Origin: Dysidea avara
Taxonomy: Eukaryota; Porifera; Demospongiae; Dictyoceratida; Dysideidae
NCBI RefSeq assembly: GCF_963678975.1
Contig: NC_089275.1
Location: forward strand, 23,249,977 to 23,313,976
Length of the DNA stretch: 64,000 nucleotides
Direction: 5' to 3'
Made by a program: the position numbers and the translations under genes. This document shows, piece after piece, positions 1 through 9,999 of this stretch (the stretch's first letter is position 1; every line of letters begins with the position of its first letter). The notes beneath the pieces are model-generated. The model saw nothing but the letters and a program-made list of their open reading frames with translations. It had not been told where the DNA came from and ran no database searches.

Positions 1-1
1 T

Positions 2-1564
2 TGGGAAGACCAGGATTACGAGTTTGTTTGCCTCCCCTTTGGACTGGCTTCAGCTCCTCGGGTGTTTACAAAGGTCATGAGAGTGGTAGTTACCTTCTTG
101 CGCAACAGAGGTATCCGATGTGTAATTTACCTGGACGACCTCCTCTTAATGAACAAGAGCCCGTCAACCCTAAAGGAGCATACCACGATTACGCTAGACC
201 TTCTGGAAGCACTAGGTTTTCTGGTGAACTACCCCAAGTCTCACCTGACACCCTCACAGGAGATGGAGTATCTGGGATTCCTAATAGACTCAACTCAAAA
301 GGAATTGCGACTTCCAAAAGCGAAGTTAGACCAGATAAGGACAGAAGCCTCCCAGATTTTGACAAGCAAGGAAACTTCAGCAAGGCACTTAGCCCAACTA
401 ATTGGCAAGATGTCAGCAGCAATCCTAGCCATTTATCCAGCCCCCTTGCATTACAGAAGCCTGCAAGCCCTCAAACACAAGGCTCTGGCCAGATGTGGCT
501 ACGATGGGCACATCACACTCTCAGAAGAAGCGAAGGTGGACTTGAGATGGTGGACCAACAACTTAACTCAATGGAATGGACAAACTATGTCACAACTTCC
601 ACCACAGTGCACCATAGAAACAGATGCATCCTCAGTTGGTTGGGGAGCCTTCTGCCAGGGAGAAGCAACAGGGGGTTGCTGGAGTGTGGAAGAGAAGGGG
701 CTCCATATCAACGAGCTAGAGCTCCTTGCGGTATCACTAGCCCTCAAGTCGTTCCTGAAGAGGGAGGGGGTGAGGTCAGTCATGATCAAGTCAGACAGTA
801 TGACAGTAGTAGCCCATATAAACAAGCTAGGTGGAACAAGATCTCCTCGACTAGTAGCCCTGACCAAGGAAATCTTTACGTGGTGCATGGAGAGGAACAT
901 GAGACTTGCAGCTCAACACCTCCCAGGGAAGGTGAACATCATAGCAGATTACCTGTCAAGACACCTCAGAGACAGGACAGACTGGATTCTGAATCCGAAT
1001 ATATTCCAAGGGATCAACAAGACCTGGGGGCCACTGGAGGTGGATCTCTTCGCCACACGTTTTTCAACCCAACTGCAAGCATTCTTCAGTTGGAGAGCAG
1101 ATCCGGAGGCCACAGCGACAGACGCCTTTGCCCAGGAGTGGAAAACACTAGCAGCATTTGCACACCCTCCATGGTGCCTCATCTCAAGAGTGTTAATGAA
1201 GATCCAGATGGAGGAGGCTACAATCGTACTAATCACTCCTCACTGGCAATCTCAGCCATGGTTCCCGGTATTGCTGAACATGATAGTGGATGTCCCAATT
1301 CTCCTCCCAGAGACTCCAGACCTGCTTTGCCCATCACCGAATTGCGACTGCCCAGTGCGAGAGTGCCAACCACGCCTGGTCGCCTGGAAAGTATCAGGGA
1401 AAATCTCAGAGCAAGAAGGATTCCAGAAAACGCTTCCAGACTTATCATTTCCTCCTGGAGGGACAAGACCAACACTAACTATAATTCTGCCTGGCGAAAG
1501 TGGGACGCATGGTGTGCAAAGAGAGGTTTATCTTCCTTTACGGCAGATGTATCAGCTATTTTGA
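2..1564 (+). CDS. DIRS-like reverse transcriptase/RNase H (5' partial)
   Basis: The frame is already open at the window edge with an RT motif (LPFGLASAPRVF near 30-70), then the catalytic YLDD box (VIYLDDLLL, about 125-150). RNase H follows with its acidic residues in ETDASSVGWG (about 617-650), ELELLAVSLAL (about 712-745) and KSDSMTVV (about 785-810), ending near LPGKVNIIADYLSR (about 920-960). A stretch beginning DLFATRF follows, of the kind seen after RNase H in DIRS elements. This protein would copy element RNA into DNA. The last ~230 nt overlap the recombinase frame in another phase, which is normal for the family. Confidence 0.85.
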   Translation, partial: WEDQDYEFVCLPFGLASAPRVFTKVMRVVVTFLRNRGIRCVIYLDDLLLMNKSPSTLKEHTTITLDLLEALGFLVNYPKSHLTPSQEMEYLGFLIDSTQKELRLPKAKLDQIRTEASQILTSKETSARHLAQLIGKMSAAILAIYPAPLHYRSLQALKHKALARCGYDGHITLSEEAKVDLRWWTNNLTQWNGQTMSQLPPQCTIETDASSVGWGAFCQGEATGGCWSVEEKGLHINELELLAVSLALKSFLKREGVRSVMIKSDSMTVVAHINKLGGTRSPRLVALTKEIFTWCMERNMRLAAQHLPGKVNIIADYLSRHLRDRTDWILNPNIFQGINKTWGPLEVDLFATRFSTQLQAFFSWRADPEATATDAFAQEWKTLAAFAHPPWCLISRVLMKIQMEEATIVLITPHWQSQPWFPVLLNMIVDVPILLPETPDLLCPSPNCDCPVRECQPRLVAWKVSGKISEQEGFQKTLPDLSFPPGGTRPTLTIILPGESGTHGVQREVYLPLRQMYQLF

Positions 1565-2370
1565 GCTTCCTAGCAGATGAGTTCGAAGCAGGTAGACAGT
1601 ACCGTTCTCTAAATTGCTATCGTTCTGCACTATCATCAACACTACTGCCGGTTGAGGGAATCCCAGTGGGACAACACCCACTTGTCATACGGCTCCTCAA
1701 AGGAGTCTTTAACTTACGGCCACCAATGCCTAGATACACCCATACCTGGGACGTATCCAAGGTCCTAACGCTCTTGAAAGAGATGGGCCCAAATGAGAAC
1801 CTCAACCTGAAGAGGCTGACCCAGAAGCTGGTCATGCTACTAGCACTAGTGTTAGGACAGAGATGTTCCGACTTGGCCAGACTCTCCTTATCAGGCCACT
1901 CATACACAAGTGATAGTGTGGTCCTGCCATGTCTGGGATTGGCTAAGCAGGCGAAGCCTAATAATGAGCAATGCCTACAACCAGTGGTGATCAAGTCCTT
2001 TAAAGACAAACTTCTGTGTCCAGTAGCTTGCATAAGAGCTTATGAATCCAGTACAAGCAAGCTAAGAACCGATGGAGTGTGGAAGCTATTTCTTGCAGTT
2101 ATTCCCCCACACCAGCCACTCACATCGTCGTCGATTGCCCGTTGGATTAAGAAATCCCTAAAAGAGGCAGGCATTGATGAGTGTTTCACAGCTCACTCTA
2201 CAAGGGCTGCTTCAGCCACAGCAGCAGCTATGTCAGGCGTCTCCACAAAGGAGATCATGAGTAGAGCAGGATGGTCAAGTGAACACACTTTCACCAAGTT
2301 TTACTACAGACCTAAGGCAGTGGCTGACTATGGTGGGACAATACTACAAACATGCAAAGAAACATGTTGA
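1333..2370 (+). CDS. DIRS-like tyrosine recombinase
   Basis: The carboxy part of a long open frame is a tyrosine recombinase/phage-integrase fold. It has an alpha-helical N-domain (around NYNSAWRKWDAWC), then a catalytic domain with LGQRCSDLARLSL carrying the first Arg (about 1851-1890), HSTRAASATAAAMSG carrying the HxxR pair (about 2190-2235), and GWSSEHTFTKFYYRP carrying the nucleophilic Tyr (about 2270-2315). It would insert the circular DNA intermediate in place of a DDE integrase. The true start is not defined: the frame is open upstream, so 1333 only marks where recombinase-like sequence begins. It ends at TGA 2368-2370. Confidence 0.8.
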   Translation: MTELRLPSARVPTTPGRLESIRENLRARRIPENASRLIISSWRDKTNTNYNSAWRKWDAWCAKRGLSSFTADVSAILSFLADEFEAGRQYRSLNCYRSALSSTLLPVEGIPVGQHPLVIRLLKGVFNLRPPMPRYTHTWDVSKVLTLLKEMGPNENLNLKRLTQKLVMLLALVLGQRCSDLARLSLSGHSYTSDSVVLPCLGLAKQAKPNNEQCLQPVVIKSFKDKLLCPVACIRAYESSTSKLRTDGVWKLFLAVIPPHQPLTSSSIARWIKKSLKEAGIDECFTAHSTRAASATAAAMSGVSTKEIMSRAGWSSEHTFTKFYYRPKAVADYGGTILQTCKETC

Positions 2371-2396
2371 CTGAACCGGAACCCCCGAAGTACAAT

Positions 2397-2476
2397 CAAT
2401 AAATGGCTAAGGCCGCCTTGGCGGCTGAAAGCTATTTGAGATTGTACGAGGGGGTGAAGGAGAAGTCAACATGTTT
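2397..2476. repeat. DIRS internal complementary region
   Basis: An 80 bp segment just after the recombinase stop is a perfect reverse complement of 2773-2852. Its centre has a GC-rich near-palindrome (GGCCGCCTTGGCGGC). DIRS elements use such a region to join their inverted ends during circle formation. Confidence 0.8.
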
Positions 2477-2772
2477 ATCCCACCAACGCCCACCCATGAA
2501 CAAACTATTGTACCTTGTCATATGTGTGATTTATCAAGTTCTGCATTATGTCATGTTAGTGTAACAATTCAAGTGAAATGATTTAACGTAATATCATCTC
2601 TGTCCATATGCATACTTCATACTTGTATAGTTACTCAGCATATTGGTGAGTACTGTAGTCAATCAACATATACATAGCTGTCTCAAGGACTGGCGGAGTG
2701 TTCGATTGTGGGTTTATGTGCATGCGCAAAAATTCAACAGCTGGTGGAGAGCATTGAAAGGGCAATGCAAAG

Positions 2773-2852
2773 AAACATGTTGACTTCTCCTTCACCCCCT
2801 CGTACAATCTCAAATAGCTTTCAGCCGCCAAGGCGGCCTTAGCCATTTATTG
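2773..2852. repeat. DIRS right terminal inverted copy
   Basis: Perfect reverse complement of 2397-2476 over 80 bp. Just inside it, about 19 bp (GCAAAGAAACATGTTGACT, 2766-2784) also occur in direct orientation at the recombinase stop codon (2354-2372). The dispersed repeat resumes at 2853. Confidence 0.8.
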
Positions 2853-3238
2853 ATTGAAGATAAAAGGAAAGACAAGGCGCACAGGGCGTACACTTGTTGG
2901 AACCCCAAAAGGCACATCCCACTGGTGAGTTTGTTGTTGTGGCGTAAAATAGTGACCGGGCGCTGCTTCGTTTGGGCTCTAGACTTGTGACTGTGGTCAG
3001 TGAGTGGGTGAGTGTGAAATTTCAAGTTTTGGAAAAAATTTTTAATCCAGTCACCGGTAAGTGTTTTCTTGTTTTAATGCTATATTTCATGTTAGATGGA
3101 CTAATATTATTCTGTAAAGGTGATTTTTGTGGCGTAAGATATCTCTATGATGATTTTTAAAGGTGGCATTTTAGGCAGTGCATGTAATTTTCGGGGGGAT
3201 CCTACTTAAACAGTACTACCGTTCTGCTTGATACAATG
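2853..3238. repeat. Dispersed repeat A, copy 1
   Basis: The segment matches 52859-53120 plus 54440-54552, where a hAT element interrupts it. Shared landmarks include TTTGTTGTTGTGGCGTAAAA, CAGTCACCGGTAAGTGTTTT and ACAGTACTACCGT at the far end. Copy 1 adjoins the DIRS end on its left. No coding capacity can be supported. Confidence 0.75.
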
Positions 3239-3719
3239 CAATATACTCTAGACATCCCCACACATGCACTTTGTATTGTCATTTATATCCAGGGATGGTA
3301 GAGCAGGCCAACGAGTGAGGGGGCCAACTTTGACAGTGAAATTTACACAACGGAATTTGAAGCAAGCAGCAGATATATGGTGTTAATCTTAGGGGTCTCG
3401 GTGGTTTGCCCCCAGAAAATTTTCATAGTTTAGAAGCCCAGAGAGCCTATTTTACTAAGTTGTTAACTATAATAATTATGTAGCTAGCTACCAACAATTA
3501 TTAAAGGAAATATAAAAGTGATTGTTCTATTAGAGTGGCTTAGAGTAGCAAGTACTCTCAATCTTTTCTTGTAAGTGTTGTCCAGCTCACTGGCCCCCCA
3601 TTTCCACTGCCTATGTTTATGTCCATAGCTAAGTTTTGTGCATGTATATCATGTAACTGTTAAAGTGTTTATGCAGATTATACTTCTGCATGCACTGTTG
3701 CATAGTTTTGGTGCAAAGA
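3239..3719. other. Non-coding spacer
   Basis: AT-rich sequence without a credible gene. It contains short G/C runs and lies between repeat A and the transposase relic. It may be the transposon's left flank, but no terminal repeat was found. Confidence 0.4.
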
Positions 3720-3723
3720 TCCT

Positions 3724-5279
3724 ATGGTTTCTACTCAAAATATTTGTCAACAAATTGTCAATGAAGATAAAGGAAGATTATGGCACATTATTAATACCCC
3801 AAGAAACCAGAATCAAATCAAGAAAGAAGTAGATCGTCAATTCAGAATATCTCACGATGCCTTTTCCAACACATGTCAACTGTGCTTCCAGCTGCAGTTT
3901 AAGGATAGGAAAGGAGAATCACAAGATTTTTAAAACATTTTCAAATTTATCCAACTGTATGCATTTATCTGATACCACACCCTCTATGGAGAACCTGGAA
4001 ATGTTGCTAAAAGTGTCATCGAATCCAGTAATCTTGCATTATGATACCATGTTTAATATGGGAGATTTTTACCTCTCAACTCTAGTTTGCCAAAATTCCA
4101 TATTCCAAGAAGATCCTATCACACCAGTGGCTTTTTTCATTCATTCAAAGAGACTCAAAGAAGATCACTTACTATTTGTGAAAAGTCTAAGGTGTTCATT
4201 ACCACTCTGGGCTTCAAAGAGACTGCTGATAGTTACTGATAGGGAATTCGACTTTTCCATTGTGCTTGCATGAATACATTTTGCTGGAAACATTTATTTG
4301 AAGCTGACAATGAAGCTGTTAACACGATTTCCTTTCTTTGAAAGAAACCATTGATAAGATATTTGTTTTTCTACCACATCAGAGGATCTTTATCAGTCTG
4401 AGATGGATGAAGTTAAACCTTCATTGTTTTTGCTTGACTCCTTGGATTGATGGCTGGCGATCTACAACAAGCAGCAAAGGAGTATACGGCATACCAGTAC
4501 TGCATCTTTTCTGACTGGTACCACAAAGCTTGTCTTGTAAAGCTTAATGTATCATTGCCTAAATGTCAAGAAGAATTTGTTTGTAGCCAATATACCATAC
4601 CTACTATGTTAAAGTGGAGCCACAGTGATTTTACGAATGCTTGTACTTCAGACAACTTCTTGACCATCTTAATGCTGCACTGCCAACAACATCCATAATT
4701 TCTGTCACACTTAATTGGGAAATAGTGAGATAGAAAATTCTATAAAAGCTTCATAACATGGCCTGGGATGCCTATCCCATGCAGGCCATGTCATGGGTTA
4801 TTGTGGAACTGAATTCCCCAGCAAGCCACCTCGAAAGGCACAATATACCATCACTGATTGAATTGATGCTACTGCACAGTGTAAGGGATCAGTTTTATGC
4901 ATGCAAAGGCAAATTGAAAGTTGTGTCATGCCTTTTTACCAAATAAAGTCCATGGGTAATTCCGATCAGCATAGAATCAACCAGCCTCAAAGAAATCAAT
5001 AACTTGCCATTGTCACTTATCATTTATGATCAGCGACATTGGCTTGGTGGTTGCACCATCAATACTGGAGGACATTTTGTCTCTATCATAATGTGGCATG
5101 GACGTCCCTACTATTATGATGGTCTGAAGTCAACAAAACAACAGCGATTTGTCAAATATTCCTCTAACATGGCTACAAAGTTGAAAACTTCAACTGGCTC
5201 ATATGCTTATTACTTTTTGCAGAGGATAACTCTATGTTTTGCATGCCACACATATAACTACATGTATGATTTCTCTTAG
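3724..5279 (+). mobile_element. Decayed DDE (MULE-like) transposase
   Basis: Fragments in several frames resemble one transposase in order: an N-terminal part with PRNQNQIKKEVDRQFRISHD (about 3800-3865); a catalytic part with the first Asp in YDTMFNMGDFYLS (about 4040-4080) and the second in LIVTDREFDF (about 4225-4255); a finger-like stretch WYHKACLVKL (about 4520-4550); and a tail with GGHFVSII and YYYDGL (about 5060-5130). The tail's GGH motif recalls cysteine-protease His motifs, but this is weak. Several stops and frame changes separate the fragments, so it is a dead copy. The family assignment to MULE-like transposases is by motif memory only; Kolobok is the alternative. Confidence 0.5.
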
Positions 5280-5390
5280 CATTTGTTTTATTATACCATA
5301 GCTACTGAGCTGCATTTGTACAGTATTTTCAGTGTTTATCATGTCATCATTGTCTTATCAGTATAGTTAGCAGCAATCTTATATGTATAT

Positions 5391-5547
5391 GTAATAGGAT
5401 GGTTGGGTGTGGTATTTGGGATTAATAGTGCGAGCATTGTAAACAGGAAGGAGTAAAATAGTGCGAGGCGAAGCCGAGCACTATTTCCTTCCTTTTTACA
5501 ATGCGAGAACTATTAATCCCAAATACCACACCCAGCCATTCTATTAC
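5391..5547. repeat. 157 bp foldback
   Basis: An almost complete palindrome: the left arm starts GTAATAGGATGGTTGGGTGT, the right arm ends with the near-complement ...CCATTCTATTAC, and the centre has GAGGCGAAGCCG. It would form one long hairpin. It is probably a MITE and lies 330 bp from the end of the Crypton relic. Confidence 0.7.
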
Positions 5548-5879
5548 AAATTAATCCAACAGTTTATTCATGTAATTACTGATAATAATGTTATATTATT
5601 ATATACATTATGGATTAGATACATGTTATATTGATTGGTACATTCATTGAGCAACTAGTCTGAGTCAGATTCAATAATACATCTGCTCTTCTTTCTACTT
5701 GACTGGAAACCATCCTGATTAACCTGGGTACATGTAGTATTACTGCCAAAGTATACTGTGCATTGTGTGAAGTTGTAATGTGGTTCTGTAGGTCTAGAAG
5801 AGCAGCATGAAGACATTGCACTAAAAAGGGGAGTCTTTGACTGGGAGTTTGTGACACTTTGAAATGGATTAGAATTGCA
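5548..5879. other. Spacer downstream of the Crypton relic
   Basis: AT-rich sequence with no supported gene. On the minus strand it would be the 3' flank of the recombinase relic. Confidence 0.4.
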
Positions 5880-7122
5880 CTATACTGCACCTATAGCCTT
5901 GTGGTCCTCAAGATCTACAGTGGAATAATCCCTCAAGCTTTGTTCATTGCGATGTCCTGTTATTGCTACTATTTTGTCATTTGAAATACCAGCTTGTTGT
6001 AATTTGTGAACTGTGGTTTTTCGCATGCTATGATTTGTAAATTTCTTATTTGTACAATTTAATCCTGCTAGACTTGTAATTTTTTTCATGTATGTGTCAA
6101 TTGTACGAACTCCAACTGGCTGCAAAGAATACCAAGTATCCTGTCGGGGTGAATCAAGCGGTCTTAAGTATAAGGGACCACAATCTTTCAAAATATCTGG
6201 TCTTTTAGATATCATTAGCTGAAGTAACATGGCAGGACACCGTTCCCCTCCTTGACTGAATAGCCTTTGTGGAAGCCTACAATCAGTTTTGGTGAGTCCT
6301 CCTGGCCGTGTTTTAGTGGGGCCTTTCACCCATTCTACTGACACTAGTTTTCCAGATATGTCACGCACAAATTTCAAGTCCTCCACCTTTAATGCTCCTG
6401 ACATCCCCTTGTTCCAAAATGCTGAGTGAGTTGAAAAAAAATTGTTCAAACTTATAGGATCATGGCTTCCTAAACGCCCTTCTGCCAAAGCTGCTCTTCC
6501 TCTTCTGACGTTAATGCATCAGACTTGTTTTTCTTTTTTCCGTATCCACGTTCCCTCAATTCTATGGCTTTACCGTTCAGTACTCGCCTACTTGTTTCAA
6601 AGTTTTTGTCTTTCAAGATACTGTAGGTTTTGCCCTTATCACGGCGAAGAAAGCAGTCTAGTGATGACAACATCGTTCTTAAGCTGTCTGGTTCGTACTC
6701 TTTACCATCTTTTTTTCGTAGTTCTGCAAAGAATTGCTGTAATACAGTGTCTAGTTCCTGCTCAGGTATATCTTCCAACTTGTATGGAATTTTTCTTACA
6801 ATTCACCACTTATCAAACCTGTTCAACCACGTAACTGTGGTTTTCATTGTGTTCTTGTTGCAATTCTTTTCCTGTAGTCGCTTTAATTCGCTAGTGCTTG
6901 AGTAACTGCAAAATTCGAATCAGTGGAAAGTACCTCCACTACTTCCGTTCCAGTCAGAAGCGGGGCATCATTCACATCTTCTACAGCCAACAAGTCCGGC
7001 AAGTTTGCAAGCCAGATATCAAATTCCTGTTCAGATATAGCGTCAACAACTTCTGCATCTCTTGACCGAGTAAATTCAAGCAAAGACGGCGATAAAAACT
7101 GAGACAGGCTTTGCTCCTCCAT
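5880..7122 (-). pseudogene. Crypton-type tyrosine recombinase, broken
   Basis: On the minus strand the protein starts at an ATG at 7122 (MEEQSLSQFLSPSLLEF). It continues through RLQEKNCNKNTMKTTVTWLN (about 6820-6890), then EEEEQLWQKG, then the recombinase core. The core has NHSMRKTTVHKLQQAGIS (HxxR) and TGHRNEQSLRDYSTV (His and the presumed nucleophilic Tyr) before the stop at 5880-5882. This layout matches Crypton recombinases and their host relatives (QRICH1, ZMYM, KCTD1; DUF3504-like). The frame changes after ALAN (about 6890), meets a TGA in KW*IVRKIPY near 6800, and shifts again near 6475-6485 between QLWQKG and LGSHDP. The copy is therefore inactive as a transposase. Confidence 0.75.
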
Positions 7123-7324
7123 TCTAAGCCAAACCCAAACGGTAACTACGCTAAATTTCGGAACACAATAATTAGCCAATGAAATTCGTATTTCACTTTT
7201 TTGTTAAGGTCCCTCGACAAAAAAGTGAAATACTAATTTGATTGGCTATTTGCTCGCAGTATTTCAGAATAATACGTCGAGGTACTATTGAGAGTAACAA
7301 ACTCAACTGTTGGATTATACTATA

Positions 7325-7966
7325 TATGTGACTGGATCTACGAAAACCGTTCTTATCGCCCAAGACAGGAAGTTTGATTTTTTCACACAAACACAAAGCT
7401 TAATGAATGCACTATCAAGTTTCACTGCCACAGTCGACCAGAGTAAAGTGGTCTGCTTTTGCTGGCTACTTTTCTAGAGCACAGTGGCGAGCCGTACGAG
7501 TGGTCTGGGGTCTTGATGGAGCCCTGGCCGACCAGGAGATGGCTGTGTGTGGCTGTACAGCTCTGTGGTGTTGGACAATGACCTGTGCTGTAAATTTCCT
7601 TTCATTTTAGCCAGTTCTGAGCCCTGAATGGCCTATAACTTGGCCTAATTCATCCTAGCACGTCTCTTTTCAATTTTTGAACACCATCTTGCCCGCCTTC
7701 CAGGGCCCCACCTCCCACCCCTTCTGGAGCTCGCCTGATACAGACAACCTCGGTTTAAAAACTATCTAAAATGGCGGGAAACTTAGCTGTTGACTACTTC
7801 TTCAGTGGATGATTAGGAAGGTAAGAAATTGTTGTGAAACGTGTGAAAATTTGGTATGCGTAGCTACCACCATCGGCCAGCTACAACACACAGAATATTT
7901 AAAACCGACGTTTCTCGATACTTTTAAATGGGCGATAAGACCGGTTTTCCCAGAGACAGTCACATA
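7325..7966. mobile_element. Short TIR element, TA-flanked
   Basis: The left end TATGTGACTGGATCTACGAA and the right end (…GAGACAGTCACATA) are inverted repeats. Both ends share GAAAACCG/CGGTTTT and CTTATCGCCCA/TGGGCGATAAG, and both are flanked by TA. The termini suggest a Tc1/mariner-type non-autonomous element. The interior, with a GC-rich stretch near 7690-7740, has no supported gene. Confidence 0.5.
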
Positions 7967-8235
7967 TAGTTCCTGCATGCTGGAAGTATATCAGCCACAC
8001 TTGCCACTGAGCCATATTTAATTTAATCACCATCATGATTATGATGAACAAATGAAATACATATAATGTGACCAAATTTGACAAAACCAGGCTTCCACAC
8101 ACATCCAATTCTTTGACTTTGACCAACTGCAACATGACCTTCCAGCATGCATGCTACTGACCTGAAATTTTGACAAAATGCTTCCATAACATTACAAAAG
8201 TTCAGTTCAAATCTGAAGCTGATAGCATTCTCCTA

Positions 8236-9271
8236 CAGGGGCAGATCCAGACTTGTGGAAAGGGGGGGTGGGGGGGTCAAAATGAACTGAGGCACTACAT
8301 TGTCTCTGGTTTGGTAAGGTGAGACCAAAAAAGAAAAGTCACAGCCAGCTGACAATAGCTGCTCACCTCACCAGCTATGCATTTATAGCTGATACAGTAC
8401 ATACAAATCCTTAAATAGCTCACTACACACTGCTCTAACACTGTGACTGCTTTATTGAAGTGACTGCTCTATTAGTGGGCATTCCAGTATCCAGGATTTG
8501 TAAATAAAAAAATTCTCTGCATATAAAACTTCATAAAACGTACTGTCAGGTGGAAGGTACTTACTTTAAAGGGCATAGTTTCTTCACTCGGGTTGGCAAT
8601 TTTCAGTTCCACAGCAATTTTCTGGTGGCTGTGTCATTAACTCAAAAGTATAAACCACTTCAAAGTCAGCGTAACGCCATAACTGAAACCACAGGTATTT
8701 TTACATCATTGTGACACCTCCACTTCAGTTGTTTACCTTTATAAGTTGTTAACTTGACATTTTTACTTACTTGACATGGTCTCTTGCCTATGAGTATACA
8801 CCATTGTATTGAGAAGTGTGCAGTAGGTGAAGCACATTTGCTCACCACAAAGCATACAAAGATCACTGAGATCTGATAAGACCTCAAGTTACTCTCATTA
8901 TATATTCAAACTTGCAGCTAGAAGCAACTGCAGTTTCAAGACAGTCCAGGTTGCTAGATGGCTTCTTAATTCAGTTGTGTCATTTTTCCCTTTAGAAATG
9001 TATGGAGAGCCCCGGAGAAAAAATGTACCTTTTTCAGTTTTTAAGCACTGTGCATGCCAAAGTAGCTAATTCCAACCCAACAAACTATATATTTCTGAGA
9101 TCGGAAATCAATATCTATTGAGCATATAAAAAGTCCATTTTTCCAAAATTTAAAAATTGGGCTGGAATGCCTACTATTAGAGTATCTCGATCTTGATATA
9201 CTAAAATATTTAGAGAGGGTCAAGAGCCTCCTTTGACACCCCCTCCCCCCACACCTTTCTATCCACCCCTG
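8236..9271. mobile_element. hAT-like element (CAGGGG ends), long copy
   Basis: The left end is CAGGGGCAGATCCAGAC followed by a G-run; the right end has a C-run and ends CACCCCTG. Flanks ATTCTCCTA and ATTCTCTTA look like a slightly diverged target duplication. The first ~200 bp match the shorter copy at 37284-37591 (shared AAAATGAACTGAGGCA and CCAGCTGACAATAGCTG). Its middle (about 8480-9160) is absent from the short copy. No transposase frame is visible. Confidence 0.6.
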
Positions 9272-9288
9272 GATTCTCTTACACTGAG

Positions 9289-9680
9289 TTATTATTATTA
9301 TTATTATTGTTATTTATCAATTTTAGTCAAATGACAAGGGTTACACAAAAGGCTGAGCCTGCAAACGTGCTCCCCAAAAGGACAAAACAGTACAAGATAC
9401 AAGGACAATACACAAATACAAAAACAACAAATAAAACAGTACAATAGCAGATAAATACAAAGCAACATTTAGTTTAAAAAGAAAGCGCCGGAGGGCAACA
9501 CGGAATAGTTTGGGGTCAGTTATCTGTATGATATTGAAAGGCACGTCGTTCCAAAGGAAAGGTGAGTTGATGAAAAAGGAAAACCAATAAGAATTGATGG
9601 TTCCAGATATAGAGGTGTCTATGGATGATGGATTTGAAGAGTTATCATCTCTCAGAATTGTAAAACTGGATGTGTACATG
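9289..9680 (-). mobile_element. LINE 3' end, minus strand
   Basis: The minus-strand frame reads SPFLWNDVPFNIIQ, resembling the conserved tail after many CR1/L2/Jockey-type reverse transcriptases (compare FFPSTITMWNSLPSLV in the LINE at 33020). A (TAA)n-type tail, seen as (ATT)n at 9289-9310 on the plus strand, lies at its 3' end. It is a 5'-truncated, dead copy. Confidence 0.6.
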
Positions 9681-9990
9681 TGCGGAAGCCTGTATGGAAG
9701 GCATATTTATTATAATTGCAGAGCCTTACACTACATGACTGTGACAGCGAGATGTACACAAAATCAATAAGCAAACTGAAATCATACCTCGAATCATACA
9801 CATAGCTAGATAATTGAAAATTCATGTACTCGATATCAACATTCGACTACATGCATATCTGGCCAACTTGGGTCAGCTGTGGCCCGCATGGGCATGGCAA
9901 GGAAAGCAAACACGCTAATTATAAAACTAAAAATTACAGCTAACATATATAGCTACTACCTTCATTGTCTTCAAATCTGATCATGATACG
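9681..9990. other. Spacer
   Basis: No supported gene, RNA or repeat seen. Confidence 0.4.
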
Positions 9991-9999
9991 CTTATCTAC

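Larger units (their letters stand above)
1..2852 (+). mobile_element. DIRS-like retrotransposon, 3' part (5' end outside window)
   Basis: Two overlapping reading frames lie side by side: a reverse transcriptase/RNase H frame and a tyrosine recombinase frame. They are followed by a non-coding 3' region in which 2397-2476 is repeated as a perfect reverse complement at 2773-2852. RT plus tyrosine recombinase plus an internal complementary region, without an integrase, is the DIRS plan. The visible part looks whole; the left end is outside the window. The right end abuts a dispersed repeat that also occurs near 52859 without the DIRS, which fixes the 3' border near 2852. The perfect inverted copies suggest a young insertion. 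Confidence 0.85.
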
